From Cephalopachus bancanus (lineage: Eukaryota > Chordata > Mammalia > Primates > Tarsiidae): DNA of 64,000 bases. Location: the NCBI GenBank assembly GCA_027257055.1, contig JAPVLO010000074.1, positions 2,557,001-2,621,000 of the forward strand, written 5' to 3'. Of this stretch, positions 21,430 through 34,144 are shown piece after piece. Position 1 is the stretch's first letter, and each line of letters starts with the position of its first letter. Below the pieces are notes generated by a model. It had not been told where the DNA came from. It was given only the letters and a program-made list of their open reading frames with translations, and did no database searches. A program made the translations under genes and the position numbers.

Positions 21430-22000
21430 ACTATTCTCAGCATGCTCCCTCCCCCACTCCAACAATTTCTCTTGATTCTTTCTCTACAAATAATTTCCCT
21501 GCCTGTGGAATACTTTTCATATCCATCACATTAATTGCTTAGGTTCTTGCTATCTAAATCCTTGCAGAATATCATAGCCATATAATTCACTCTTCATCCC
21601 GTTAATCTCTTCACTTCAAACAGTCAGGTACTCTGCTGCCAGAAGAAAATGGTTTTGTCTCCTCTAAAATCTTTAATACCTTCTATTGAAACATTAAATG
21701 TCAGATTTATTTATCTGGTTTTAAAAGTTCTTCTTTGGTCCATTGAAATAACCCTCCAAATATACTTATTCTACAAATTCATCTTTTACATGTTTATTTA
21801 TGTCACGTACATAATTATCTTACATTAAATGTAATGTAATAGTTATGCATTTTTGTTATATTTATTGTCGGGAGTGCAAACATTTTGTCTTGTGAATCTA
21901 TGTATACACATTAAGTTTTAATTACTTTCCATAAATATGCTATGTGTCTAGAATAGTGTCTGGAATATGGTAGTTTTTATTAAGTGTAGTTGTCTTCAGT
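21430..22000 (+). mobile_element. LINE-2/MIR-related 3' fragment
   Basis: The pyrimidine-rich stretch ends with GTCTAGAATAGTGTCTGGAA and TGGTAGTTTTTATTAAGTG. This resembles the conserved LINE-2 and MIR 3' end in which a low-frequency-transcript phrase is followed by an AATAAATG-like end. The match is by eye and very diverged. Confidence 0.45.
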
Positions 22001-22429
22001 TACTTGATTTCTAAACATAAAAAACCAAATGTATCTGGTCATTTTAATTCACCAGATGGAGGCATTTACCAAGACTCATCACTGTATATAGTCTCTATCC
22101 TTTAGGGTTTCAGATACTAAACTAAGAAGTCAAACATGATAAATGTCCAATCAATCCACAATTTTAGCTACAAATATGGGCATATATGCTTTAAACCATA
22201 TATATTTATCCACACATAAACAATTCACCTAATACAATTTAAATATTTTTGAACTATTAAAAAAAAATTTTTTCCCTCAGGAAGACCAAAGGTTCGTTGC
22301 AGTATATCTAACTCTGTACCAAGGAAATCTAAGTGGTATCTATTCCTCCTCCCTTTTTCTTGTGATACAACTCTACAATCGATGGTAGTTCCTCAGTACC
22401 ACCAAATCCAAATACAGTGATGGTGTTAA

Positions 22430-22850
22430 GATATGCAACTTCAAAATGTGGCACTTTGACATTTGAGAAAATAACAGACACAAGGAGGTCTCTCTCACCT
22501 CCACATTTCCCTTCTCTCTAGAATCAAGTCCTAAAACTTAGGGTGATCATTCTCTAACATTCTCCCATGCATCTTTCCCAGAGCAGGTCATAAGACCCTC
22601 TTTGGAGATGTGCCTTCACACCTGAAAGAAATATCCTCAGTTCTGAACACTTAGGGATATAGAAAAATATTTGAACATGCTACCCTTGCTAAGTTCCCCC
22701 AGCTTATTACCATTTATCAAATCCTATATCTTCATGACTACCCTCTTCTCCATCCAACCTAGCATAAAAAATGCACAAGTTTATCTATGAATTTAGTCTT
22801 CATTTCTGAAAGTTTTCCCATCACATAAAAATTATATTAGATACATTTGA
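22430..22850 (+). mobile_element. Possible class I solo LTR (3' part)
   Basis: CTTCTCCATCCAACCTAGCATAAAAAATGC, quoted here in parts, is followed by ATTTAGTCTTCATTTCTGAA and TTTTCCCATCACATAAAA. The order resembles the TATA, R and U5 part of MER-type LTRs. Ends and duplications are not visible, so this is tentative. Confidence 0.38.
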
Positions 22851-25800
22851 ATGTTTTTCTCTTGTCTATCTGTCTTTTGTTATAGGGCATAACATAAATA
22901 TATATATTTGTTTTTGAAACTGGTTATGAGGATTAGTTGGCTTTTGTGTTTCTGTTTTGTTAACCTCCTTTTTTTGTTTATTTAATTATTGTCTTTACTT
23001 AACACCTAAAATGGTCAATATCTTAACCAGTGAGTACTTGGACTTTCTGCTTTAATATAGTTTCAAAATATTTTCATTGGCATTTAACATTGGGGTTGAT
23101 GGTACAAGTAAGCATGCCAGTGAATCATCTAGATTTTACACATTATGCTTTCATTCACATGGCAGCATTTACATTTTCCTTTCCTTCTTATGTTTAACCA
23201 CTTCACTGACACTGATGGTTTTGCTGGTGGTGGGTGATACATTTAAAAGTGGAGCCAAAAACTTTCACAGCACCTTTGAAAAGCAGCTCATGTTATCTCC
23301 ATGATAGTTTCATGATAGGGTCCATGAAACTACAGCATCACCACCAAATATCAGACCAGAAAAAAACAAATAAAAAGCAGAAACATCCAAGAAAATTCTT
23401 TCAAATATGATGGTCCTCCCCTAACCAATGTATTCGAGAGGTATTCTAAGAAATTTAGCTGGTATTTCTGGGTCCTTGTATGAATAACACTTGATAAATC
23501 CAAATCAGAATTTTATTTTCATTAATTATTAGATCACTTCCTTTATTCTATAGCCAAAATTATTTTATACTATAATATTATGTAGCATTTCTTCTTAATA
23601 TATACATATATGACCAAGATCATGATAAAACCAGTTCTAACTTCTTAAGTTAGAAGATTCAATGTATTTTCTATAACTAGTAAAACCATGTGGACAATTT
23701 TATTCTAATCTAGACCCAATTCTCTTCTTCTTTTACAGTCACACATATTCCTTAAATTGTTGGCAATTTAAATTAGTAACTCTGCAATTCTTATAGAATG
23801 AAGGACTTCTACTAAGCTTGGATTTGTAATTGACTCTTCAAGGCATTATTTTAAAATTGAAATCTGTGTCTATAAGACTATAGGCAATAGAGAGTTTACA
23901 AAATGGCAACCAGTTTTCTATTTCAAATAAACCATTTGTATGGTAATAATCAATCACAGCAAGAACAGAGTTGTCACCAAATGAAGAAAAGATTTCTTCA
24001 GCTGACAATAAACAACAAGCAGAAAAAAATCTCACTGAGACTCTAAAAGCAGGAAAATTCCAGGACCTCAAATATATCTTGTTTGTAACTCTTATAGTCC
24101 CTTACCTGATAAATACCTAAGTTTTTACAAAGAAGACCACATGAAGCTGAAAATTGCATTTCTTCATTCTTTTAAATAAATTGTTGCAGGTATAGTATTT
24201 GCATACAACATTATAGCACTGAAAATATTATCCACAACAGATTATTTTAGAATAGTTATCAGAATCTCCTACGGTTCTTACTATTCCTCATGCTAATAAT
24301 TTAGTGATCTAAGTTTATTATTCCTTTTATTTATGGTTATGAAACCACTTCATCAGCAGCCATGTGATTTTTGAAAAATCCTCAAAGCTCTGCCTTCAGT
24401 GAAGAATATTTTTCACGAGGCTCTCAGAGATAAAATAGGTAGCCATACTATGTGTACAATGTTCCAGAATTTTATTGCTACCTGGTTTGTACTTGTCTTC
24501 AATCTCAATTAGATTAAGGATTCACTTCCAAACGTCACTAATTTCTCTAAACCCCAATTCCTATAAAATACTGTGACCGTTCAGGTTTCTTGTTGCTAAA
24601 TAAAACATCTAATTACATTAGAAAATAAATGTACTTGAAGGAGACTGGGTACATCACAGGATTTACTGGAACACTAGGAAATTAGGCTAAGGAATTAGGG
24701 GGAAAAATACTAGATGTCAAAAAATATTTCCAAAGTACCTTATGATTAAAGTGGGGTTTTTTGGTTATTGCCCCTGCTGCTGACCCCAAAAGTGCTGACA
24801 GCACTTGACACAGTATCAGTTTATTGAATAATAGTACTTAAGTAGCTTTCTGGTTTGGAAGATTTCTATAATATCTCTCATTGTTCCACTTCTTATGGCA
24901 TTAATACTTAACATAAGAGCAAAAGAGAAAATAATACTTTGGGTGGGAGCCTAGTTTCCTAAATGAGGCGTATTGCTAATTTTATTAACTGATGAAATTT
25001 TACGGAAAATTGAGGGGAAATGTCTTAAAAGACATTTGAAGTAGAAAACGTAATCATTCAAATACAAGTTACTTCATTAAGCTCTCCATATATTCCTTCT
25101 ATTGTATATTTAGCAAGTATTTAGAGGGCCAACTGATTTGATGTTTAAATACTTCTTAAACCTCTTATCTAACTGCCTAGAGGAAAGTTCTAGTGCTAGT
25201 ATATTTAATATGGCATGCTTTTCAATATTTCACTAAAATCACCTAAAACTCCACAGAAATCATATTCTTTATGGGTTCCATAAATGGTGTCATTTTTAAG
25301 AGCACAATTTCAAAAGGATCATATGAGGATATAGTGACATGACAAAATCTGTCTAGGATATTCAAACAGACACCTAAATCTTCAAGGGGCTGGGTAGAGG
25401 TCAACATTTATACAATATTTATAATGAAGAGTCCAAGAAACATCTTTTCACTATTACATTTCATGTACATCACTACATTACCCACTATGAAGCTGACACT
25501 TTTACTGGCTGAGCTATTACTGTTTCAGAATCAAATTAGAAATCAAAAGTTTTTTTCCTCCCCTTTGGTTTAAAAAATAATACTCTGTAAAGATTATCAA
25601 ATACCAAACAAGTATATTTTAATTTATATGCTTTTTTCTTAAAAAGTATTCAATATTCAGATAGCATAAACTAATTTTCTGATCAATGATAGTTAGCTAT
25701 GGCTAAACTTATGCACATAACCCTTGGCCAAATCAACCTGTTATCATAAAGCAGAAAAATTTTGGTTAGCATATTAATAATGTTGGTTTATCTGCAGTTA

Positions 25801-26339
25801 TTGCTTTATGGCAGATTCAGTACTTTTAACTCTTCTAAGTCATGATGCACAGAATGAAGAAAAAAGTATGTGTGTGATGCTTTAAAAAAGCAAAGTCTAC
25901 TTAAAAAACCAAAAGAATCAGTAGCATCTTACAGTCAGTTAATTAAATAAATGTACAGAAATATTCTTTGTAAGGTTTAGGGTGTAACTACTTATACACA
26001 TGGAGGTGTATAGGGTGTGCATGCATTTGTAAGTGGGCACAAGTGCATAGAAAATCATGATGGTGGGGTAAAAATTGCACTTGTTTAAAAGGCAGAATAT
26101 GTTCTGTTAAACTTTTACTTCACTCTTTTTTTGTCTTACCTTTGTAATCTATAACTAATAACCTTCCATATATGTGTACATTAATTTTTCAACTATTCAA
26201 CATAGATTATATCTATTCAGGAAAACAATTTAAAACAAGTATTATGCAAGTAAAATTTATTATCAGAAACTATGTTAAAATTATTATAAAAATTTTGAGT
26301 CAATTCTGTTTGAATTCCATGTTAGATAAATATGAGAAA
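22851..26339. other. AT-rich sequence, nothing recognised
   Basis: About 3.5 kb of low-GC DNA. Small frames such as 23077-23304 and 23838-24071 lack known domains and lie in no gene-like context. Confidence 0.5.
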
Positions 26340-26397
26340 CAATGTGTAACTTCTGGTATAGTTATCTATAGCACATAGTAGGTACTCAGTAAATGTT
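26340..26397 (+). mobile_element. LINE-2 / MIR 3' end
   Basis: AGCACATAGTAGGTACTCAG followed by TAAATGTT is the well-known conserved 3' end shared by LINE-2 and MIR elements. Only the terminal part is recognisable. Confidence 0.7.
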
Positions 26398-26859
26398 ATT
26401 CTCTTTCTTCTTCCTTTTGTCTCTGCAGACAGATTCCAATCTTATAAAACTTATTGATCGAAACTTGCATTGGTGATGATGATATACTACTCACATATTT
26501 ACTATAAAAATTGAAAAAAAGTTAAAACAAATCACATACTAAATTCTAAGGATTTCTGAAATGTGAGATATTATAATTGAAATTTAAAGTTAATAAATAG
26601 TATATACTTAATCCTTCACATAAACATCAAATAATCAAGCCAAATTTTCAGAATCAGTGTTGTCAGACTCTGGAAGAGACTCAGAAACTACAGCAACCAA
26701 ATGAAAGAATTCCAGGGCTAGGTGGAGAGGCGAATGTGGAATGAATGCTTCATGAGTATGAAGTTTCCCTTTGGGGTGTTGAATATATTGTGTAATAATA
26801 TTGTGAGTATACTGCAAAGGCAACTTAGCCTTAATACCAATAGTTTATTTTAAAAATAT

Positions 26860-27075
26860 ATATTATAAACTGATATTCCTCATGAATTTATATCTAAACA
26901 TTTTCAAGAAAATATTATCAAAATGAATATAGCACAATACACAAATGATAATATAATATGACCAAATAGGGCTTATCCTGAGAATACAAGGTTACCTCAA
27001 TATTTTAAAAATCATTAAATGTAGATCATTATGCTAACATAACACAGGAGACAAATCCATATAATACCTTTAATA
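26860..27075 (+). mobile_element. Ancient L1 (L1M) ORF2 fragment
   Basis: ACCAAATAGGGCTTATCCTG, AATACAAGGTTACCTCAATA and ACACAGGAGACAAATCC follow the order of the reverse transcriptase region of old L1 elements. The fragment is short and diverged and has no open frame. Confidence 0.6.
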
Positions 27076-27480
27076 ATTGCAGGGAAAGACACATGAAAAT
27101 AGCCAACATTTATCATGTAACAAGCATGTCTTGAAAGGACACCCTAGGGATGTAACATAGGCAACTTTGATTTTTGATCTCAGAATATGGCACCCAATGA
27201 ACACTCAGGCATCAAAAAGGCAAAACAATGCCAGAAAGTAACCACTGGCCACCAAGATGAACGGGGGACTTCAAAATCATCTAAAAAAACTATTGAGACA
27301 CAAAACCTAGGTATGTTTCTTTACATTTCCATACAAGTATCAGAATCATGCTATCTTACACAGAACAGAAAATCAAAATGAAGAGTAACAACCACCAGGA
27401 TTTGAAAAGGACATTCTAAAAAAGTAGCCAAAGGAAAAGACCAGGAAAAAGTGAAAACTGAAAAAAAAATAAAATTAACG
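27076..27480. other. Unrecognised segment with a 64-residue open frame
   Basis: A plus-strand frame at 27187-27381 encodes a Lys/Ser/Gln-rich peptide starting MAPNEHSGIKK. It follows an L1M fragment. I recognise neither a gene nor a repeat family. Length, composition and context do not support a real coding region. Confidence 0.3.
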
Positions 27481-30400
27481 ATTAAAGATAACTTAAAGTG
27501 TTCTAATTACTGTGTTTTATGCAATGCCATTTTTTGTCAAACGCTTATAAATTGTTTTTAATTTATTATTTATATTAAAAATACATTTAATTTATTTTTA
27601 ATAAGCGTGTTAGGATTGATTTGAAAATACATAAATCATGTAATATCTCAGAGAGTACAGATCAAGTAGATTATAAAATTATATTTAATATATTAAATGT
27701 AATTACTTATGATAGAACTTAAATTTGTCGAATCAGAACTCAAAGTTTACAAAGTTACTGTGAAAAAAAGTTAAAGTACATATACAATTTCTGTAAAAAA
27801 TCCAGTTAATACACAGATTTAACTATAAAATCAAAACATGCCAGTCATACAGCATAGATCAGGTTTTAATATTATTGCATGCATTGAATCAGACTTTCTA
27901 ACAATTATTCTGGAGGCTAAAATGACAAAGCATGAGACTGATATAAATATATACTAATTGTAATCACAAATCTCTGTATTAGAAATCATATTATGAACAA
28001 ATTCATAAGGCAAATATTGTGTTTACATTTATAAAAGAGAGGAAAAAAAGAAGAAAGAGACAGAAAGAAGGGAAAGAGAGATGTATCTTTTATGTCTTGC
28101 TTTATTTTCAGAAAAAAATCATATACTGTATATATTTATTCAATTATATATGTATTAAACATAATTTATATTTATACTACGTGTGTGCTGTGAATGTAAA
28201 TATTATAATATGCTATATGTTGTAATGTGTCACATAATATATGATACATTACGTGATATAATATATACATATATATGCATTCATTGATTCTTGCCTTTAG
28301 TTATGTTATGCTTACTGTGAATCATGAAGTTAAAAATACAATTGTTTCTCTGTTACTTTATGAAAATTAAATGTAGTAGCTTTAAAGTAATCTTTTTTAA
28401 AAAACAACATCCAATATATAAAGATTCTTTGGGATCAATTGCATTGCTAAAGACAGGTGAACAATCCATTGCCCTTTTATCAGCTTAAGCCAGGAATCTC
28501 TAGCAGGTCTGGCAATTATCAGTGATTCATAAGAACAGCTTCCAATGAAAAAGTACTACAAGTAGTATATGTAATTTGACTAATTTTACCTTTATAATTT
28601 AAAAATGACTTTTTCAACAGTATTTTTCCATTAGAAGTCAGGCTTGTCTTAAGCTCAAAATCCAAATATTTTCTCCAACATAAAGTACTTATCCTCTGAT
28701 TTTAACCTATTAACTCTTTTGCAAACACGCCATTTGAGCTCTGGATTATTAGCAGATAGATCGTCTTCCCACATTGTCATGCTAAAGAAATTGTCTGTTT
28801 ATTTTTAGATTTCATGTTTTCCATATGGTGAGATTATATTCAATTCTGCCCACAAAGGAAGGAGAAGAATAATCCTGAAATGCAAAGTTGAGATAACTGT
28901 CTTAAGTTTTAAGGATATTGCATGTCTGAAGACATTGATTACTTCCTTAATCTTAAACCAGCAAATCTTTAATGTGCTTAGGTAGAGGGCAAACTGCATA
29001 TGAATTCTTTGTAATAATTTTTAGCTAATCGTCAAAAGAAGGGTGAAGAGAGAGAAGTTTTCTATTTTTATAATCAAAACCTACTCTGTTTCCCACTGAT
29101 AAAAATGTAGTATCACATTTTTAGGGTAATACGGGCATATAACTAAATGTTATCATTCAATGGCACATAGCACTGACAAACCAGTAGAGAGTCTTCATAC
29201 AGCTGAACGATGTAGTTTCTAAAAATTGTCAAAAATCTTCTTATAGTCACAAGGATACCTTACATATTGAATGAATGGTCTATTGGCCAAAATTCTAAAT
29301 AGCAAAAAGTGAAATATATTTACTAGAATATTGATGATTCCTAAATAAAACAAAAAAAGCTTAGCTCCTGTTAGTTAGAACTGTGAAGTGTTGTGGTTTT
29401 TTTCCCGAAAATTTATTTATGCCTTTCTCTTGATACCTGTCTACATGCCAGAAATCTAACAAACACAATTAGCATTTATTGAACATCATAATTTGGACAG
29501 ACATGATATTCACAACCACCTTATCAACTCTATTTGACAGCTGAGTAATAAGGTCAATATAGTTTCCGTGGTCTGAAGTCTTCGGGCTAATAGTTGGTAA
29601 TAGGCAAGAATGATTCTGAGGAGATAGCAACCTATTGCCTCCTTTACTAAAGTTTGTTAGTCAAAGCATGGCATAATCATATAAGCCATTGAAAGCACTG
29701 AATAAGTATTTTCAAAGGCTCATTAGAAAGACTATAATGCCTCCATATGCTTTTCTGAGTGTATTATGTATGCCTCAGTATCAATACCTTGTGATAGCAG
29801 CATATGGTTCTTTGATGGAATGTAATGGAAATGACAGGTTGCTTCAAGATGCTCTATCACCAATGTCATGAATAATGCATTAGAGTAACAGGTATAATCA
29901 GTGTCATTTAAGTCTTCAGCTTCCAGAGAGACAACAGCAGCATGCAGAAGAATCAACTATCTGTTTTGATATTTTAAATGGACATTTTTATTTCAAATAT
30001 TGTTCTTTGTCATTTGTTTCGTTTGGAAGCAGGCTATTTTTTCAGTGCAGAAAAAAATAAAAACAATTACTTACAGCATCTCAACAATTGAAGTTAATTG
30101 TTAAAGGATGTAAACTTGGTTTACATCCTTTGATTTAAATCCAGAAAAAAATTAATGTTTAAAGGTAAACACATTGTAAGTACTGAGAAATTAATTAAAA
30201 TTATGTTAAACTTTATGTTTTTATGATTTGCTGGTAAAAAATGCTTTACAATGAGTTATTGATGCAATTGTTAGACTCTTGAAGCTATAATGTTCCATTA
30301 CAGGTATTAAGCTTTGCTGTTAGCATAAACCTTTTACATAAAATACAGCATTAACTCTAATTTTGTATTTATATATATGTTTTTCCCACTTACTGATTCC

Positions 30401-31157
30401 ACAAAAATCTTTAAGGAATCTGAAAAAATTAGCATGATTAGATATTTTAACATATGAGTTGATAATGATTTTTAATCTGTAAATTTGGTACATATGAATT
30501 ATAGATTATGTTTCTAAAATGAGGTAGATAACATTAAATAGCAAACTAGACACTAGCTGAAACCACTCTGACAGTTGTTGCAGGTTTTCTCTTTTTAAAA
30601 TATCTATGATTAATCAAAAGAAAAAGGGAACTGACTTTCTTTTTTTATAAATAGGCATACAATTTATAGCTTTAATATCTTGAAATTAAAATCACTGTAT
30701 TCTCATTTCAAGACTCCCTCACAATGCTTACACCAAGGATTCGCACACAATACACTATAAATGTACTATTCAATTAAATTGCATTAAATGTTAAGGTGGC
30801 CAAATTTTGAAAATAATGAAAAAAAGTAATACTTTCTGTGCTTCCTTATAAGTGAGACATCTTAATGGTACTTTTAGTATTAACACATGGTTTAAAGAGC
30901 AATATTTCCATATCCACTGTTCCAAATGATATATTTTAAACTAAGTCTATCATAAATACATAGACAAATCATGATGTAGTAACAATTTAGATCAGTTTCA
31001 CAAAGTATTCTTTCTTCATCAAACAAGTTGATATGCATAAATCATATTATATAAATTAATATTAAATCACAGAAATCACCGAATGTAATATGTTATATAG
31101 ATCTTGTCTATCCTTCTGACAAGAATTCCCTTTAAATATTCCTGAAAACAGATTGTC
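27481..31157. other. Very AT-rich sequence, mostly unrecognised
   Basis: This is the most AT-rich part of the window. A weak MIR-like phrase may lie at 29500-29620, and a short perfect hairpin is at 30103-30131. No coding or RNA gene evidence was found. Confidence 0.5.
30103..30131. repeat. Perfect 13-bp hairpin with 3-nt loop
   Basis: AAAGGATGTAAAC (30103-30115) and GTTTACATCCTTT (30119-30131) are exact reverse complements separated by TTG. Confidence 0.97.
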
Positions 31158-31486
31158 TATTTGAACTATTTTATTTTATTTTATTTTATTTTATTTTGAG
31201 TTGGAGTCTCACTCTGTCGCCCAGACTGGAGTGCAGTGGCCGCTCCCGGCCACCACAGCCTCGACCTGCTGGGCTCCGCGATCCTTCCACCTCAGCCTTC
31301 CAAGTAGCCGGAATTACAGGCATGCGCTACCATGCCTGGCTAATTTTTTGACTTATTGTAGAGATGAGGTCTCGCTGCCCAGGCGGGTCTCGAACCTGCG
31401 GGCTCAGGCAATCCACTCACCTCAGCCTCCCAAAGGCCCGGGATTGCAGGCTGAGCCACCGAGCCTGGCTTATTTGAACAATTTTA
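31158..31486 (-). mobile_element. Alu: Alu (lineage-specific young type) with a (TTTTA)n tail
   Basis: The tail complement is a TTTTA pentamer run (31168-31197), then GAGTTGGAGTCTCACTCTG through to GAGCCTGGC at 31469. Flanks TATTTGAACTATTTTA (31158-31173) and TATTTGAACAATTTTA (31471-31486) differ by one base and are the target duplication. Confidence 0.95.
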
Positions 31487-31689
31487 GAGACATTAACTTC
31501 CTCACAAGTAGTGTGCTTCCAATTATAAAATTCAGTTTTATTCAGTCTTCTCATAATAATAATTTGAGATTTGAGGAAGCAAAAAAAGAAAATGCAGTCA
31601 TATAGTTGTCTCACACATGTACAGAGACATGACTGTGATCACTGACAGAGATAGGCCATTTTTTAAACCTTCTTACTTAATGGTGGATC

Positions 31690-32060
31690 ATTTTCTTTCT
31701 GTGGTAGGTAAAGTCATGGCCCTATAAATATATCAATGCCCTAATCTCAAGAAGTTGTGAATATATCTTCACATGGAAAGGGGAACTTTGCAGACGAGAT
31801 TGAGTTAGAGATTTGAGAGGAGGAGATTATCCTGGAGCCCAATGTAATTACGAATGTAATTATGAAGGAACCTTCATAAAAATGAGTCCGATAACGTTAT
31901 TTGGTTATGACAACAGAGGTTCCGGTAGTGTGGCACCATGAGCCAAGAAACCTGGGCAGCATCTATAAGCTAAGAAATCATATGCTTCCTTGAAACTTCT
32001 AGAATAAGTATAGCTCTGTTGACACCTTGATATTTGTCTTCCAGCTGGAAGAAATATGTG
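31690..32060 (+). mobile_element. MaLR/MLT1-type LTR fragment
   Basis: GGGGAACTTTGCAGACGAGA, GGAGATTATCCTGGAGCCCA and CCATGAGCCAAGAAACCTGG appear in the order typical of the same LTR group as 3948-4770. A short duplication, AATGTAATTACGAATGTAAT, is seen at about 31841. The ends are lost. Confidence 0.6.
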
Positions 32061-33715
32061 GTGAAAGACCTATCCTGTTAGAACTGGTGGCATGGCCCTG
32101 GCTAAAATTGGAATACATTAAGGAAGTAGTGTTTATTGAGTAAATTAATTAATTCATTTATTTATCAAGTAGTTATTGAACTTAGACATCATAGATAAAA
32201 TAGCAGAACACATAAACACCATCACCATTGAACTTATGACATTATTGTGTATTATGTATTAATATTGGATAAATTATTCTCCCTGAAGCTTTCAAAAATA
32301 GTTTTCATTATGTTTTGTAACGTAAATAAAATAAGTGAAAATATTACAATAAGTGCTTTCAGTTGTTGATTTCATGGCAAAAATAGACTTATAGATGTGC
32401 TGTGGTACTGCTGAGTCATTAGATTAATGGTGTAGGCACTGAATTGGATTTTCTCTCTACTGACCATTTAATATTTTTAAAAGTTTCTACAAAATAATGT
32501 AATGAAAATGTGCTCATTTCAATGAAGTCTTCAAATAATTTTACAGTGTTTTATAACTTACCAATAGAGGATCAAAAGGCTTTTCAAATTCTAATGGACT
32601 CTTTAGAAATTATCTCAAAAAATTTTGACAAGTTTCAATACTTTTCAGCATTTGTCTTCAAATAATTATATGTTGAAATTAAAATGGTATGTTTGATAGA
32701 AATTAATATTTTTCCTTATGGCATTCCAACGCTGTGTTTTGTGTATAACTGTTGATTATATTGAAGTTGCAACTAACAGACGTTAGTCCAAAATGTTGCC
32801 CTACAAATGATAAATTGGCTTGACTTTTACAAATGCAGTTTTATAATTTAGTTTTTTTTAATGAATACATGTAGGTCTCTACAATTTAATGCATCTATTC
32901 TTAATGAATTCAGTATAATCATGGTATCTACCATTTTCTGCAATGTATAAACTTCTCTAGCAACCACATTAAATAAAGCTAGCTGATCTTGACACTATCA
33001 CTTTATAAAAGTATTACAGAACAATAAATTTTAAATAGTTCCAAAAATCTGAGAAATAGGAGCATCCCAGCTACTGTGTATTAACCAATGTCACAGACTT
33101 ATTAATCATTATACTTTAAAGATTAATATTGCAGTGCACCCCACCAGTACATTTTATGCAAATATAAGACTTCGTACACATTTGATAAAGTGGTACTCCA
33201 GGCAGATATAAAGCCTTCCATGGTGGTGAATAATTCAAAGGGGTTATATAGATCTGGAAAAAAAAACAAAGAGGATAAAAAGAGTTTCTACTATACTGAA
33301 TATCTCCTAGGATTATGAAAATAGCGATGACAATTAACAATGTTATTGACACATTCGCAACTTATTTTAATATTTACCAATATTGAGACAAAAAAAAAAG
33401 ATGTTGGAATTAGTGCTAACTGCATTGCTAAGAATTGAAAATGAGTCATCTGCTGTTGCTATTATTTTGGGTTTGACTATGCATGTTAGAGACAAGAGAA
33501 CTGTATTTGACCTATAAGGAAGAACTTTTGATATATCTATCCTTCCTATTGAGGAAAGAATTTTTTAATTTGAGCCTAGATCTAAGAAGAACTGCCGAGA
33601 AAAATAAACTTTGAGAACAAAATGTTTAAAAATGTATTCCAAAATTTAATCACAAGGCTAAGAAGGGTCATCAATAAAAACAGTAAGACTGTCTATAGCA
33701 TCCATACATGCTGTG
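32061..33715. other. AT-rich sequence, nothing recognised
   Basis: No repeat family or coding sequence is recognised. The 78-residue minus-strand frame at 33116-33352 has no supporting feature. Confidence 0.5.
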
Positions 33716-33859
33716 CTATGTTTACTCTCTATTCTAATACCTATAGCAATATTGATATTAATTCTTTTTTTTTTTTTGAGTTGGAGTCTATGTTTACTCT
33801 CTATTCTAATACCTATAGCAATATTGATATTAATTCTTTTTTTTTTTTTTTTTTGAGTT
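33716..33859. repeat. 72-bp tandem duplication across an Alu/host junction
   Basis: The unit starts CTATGTTTACTCTCTATTC and contains host sequence, the target duplication, the poly-T and GAGTTGGAGT, the last bases of the antisense Alu. Copy one starts at 33716 and copy two at 33788. The poly-T is longer in copy two. The duplication therefore happened after the Alu inserted. Confidence 0.95.
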
Positions 33860-34144
33860 GGAGTCTCACTCTGTCGCCCAGACTGGAGTGCGGTGGCCGC
33901 TCCCGGCCACCGCAACCTCGACCTGCTGGGCTCCAGCGATCCTTCCGCCTCAGCCTTCCAAGTAGCCGGAATTACAGGCGCGCGCTACCACGCTCGGCTA
34001 ATTTTTTGATTTATTGCAGAGATGAGGTCTCGCCTGCCCAGGCGGGTCTCGAACCCACGGGTTCAGGCAATCCACTCACCTCAGCCTCCCAAAGGCGCGG
34101 GATTACAGGCTGAGCCACCGAGCCCGGCTTGATATTAATTCTTT
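33824..34144 (-). mobile_element. Alu: Alu (lineage-specific young type), full length
   Basis: The body runs from the poly-T at about 33838 to GAGCCCGGC ending at 34128. The target duplication TTGATATTAATTCTTT is present on the right at 34129-34144 and twice on the left, because of the later 72-bp duplication. Few substitutions separate it from the other young copies. Confidence 0.95.

Noticed and set aside
27187..27381. 64-residue Lys-rich frame as a small protein gene
   Set aside because: It follows an L1M fragment, lacks splice or promoter context and has no recognisable domain. I left it as unrecognised.
31201..31605. 134-residue plus-strand frame
   Set aside because: About the first 90 residues are antisense Alu; the rest is readthrough into flanking DNA.
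33622..34113. 163-residue plus-strand open frame, the longest in the window
   Set aside because: It runs through the 72-bp duplication, poly-T (giving Phe runs) and an antisense Alu. Open Alu frames are common because Alu is GC-rich and conserved; there is no gene context.
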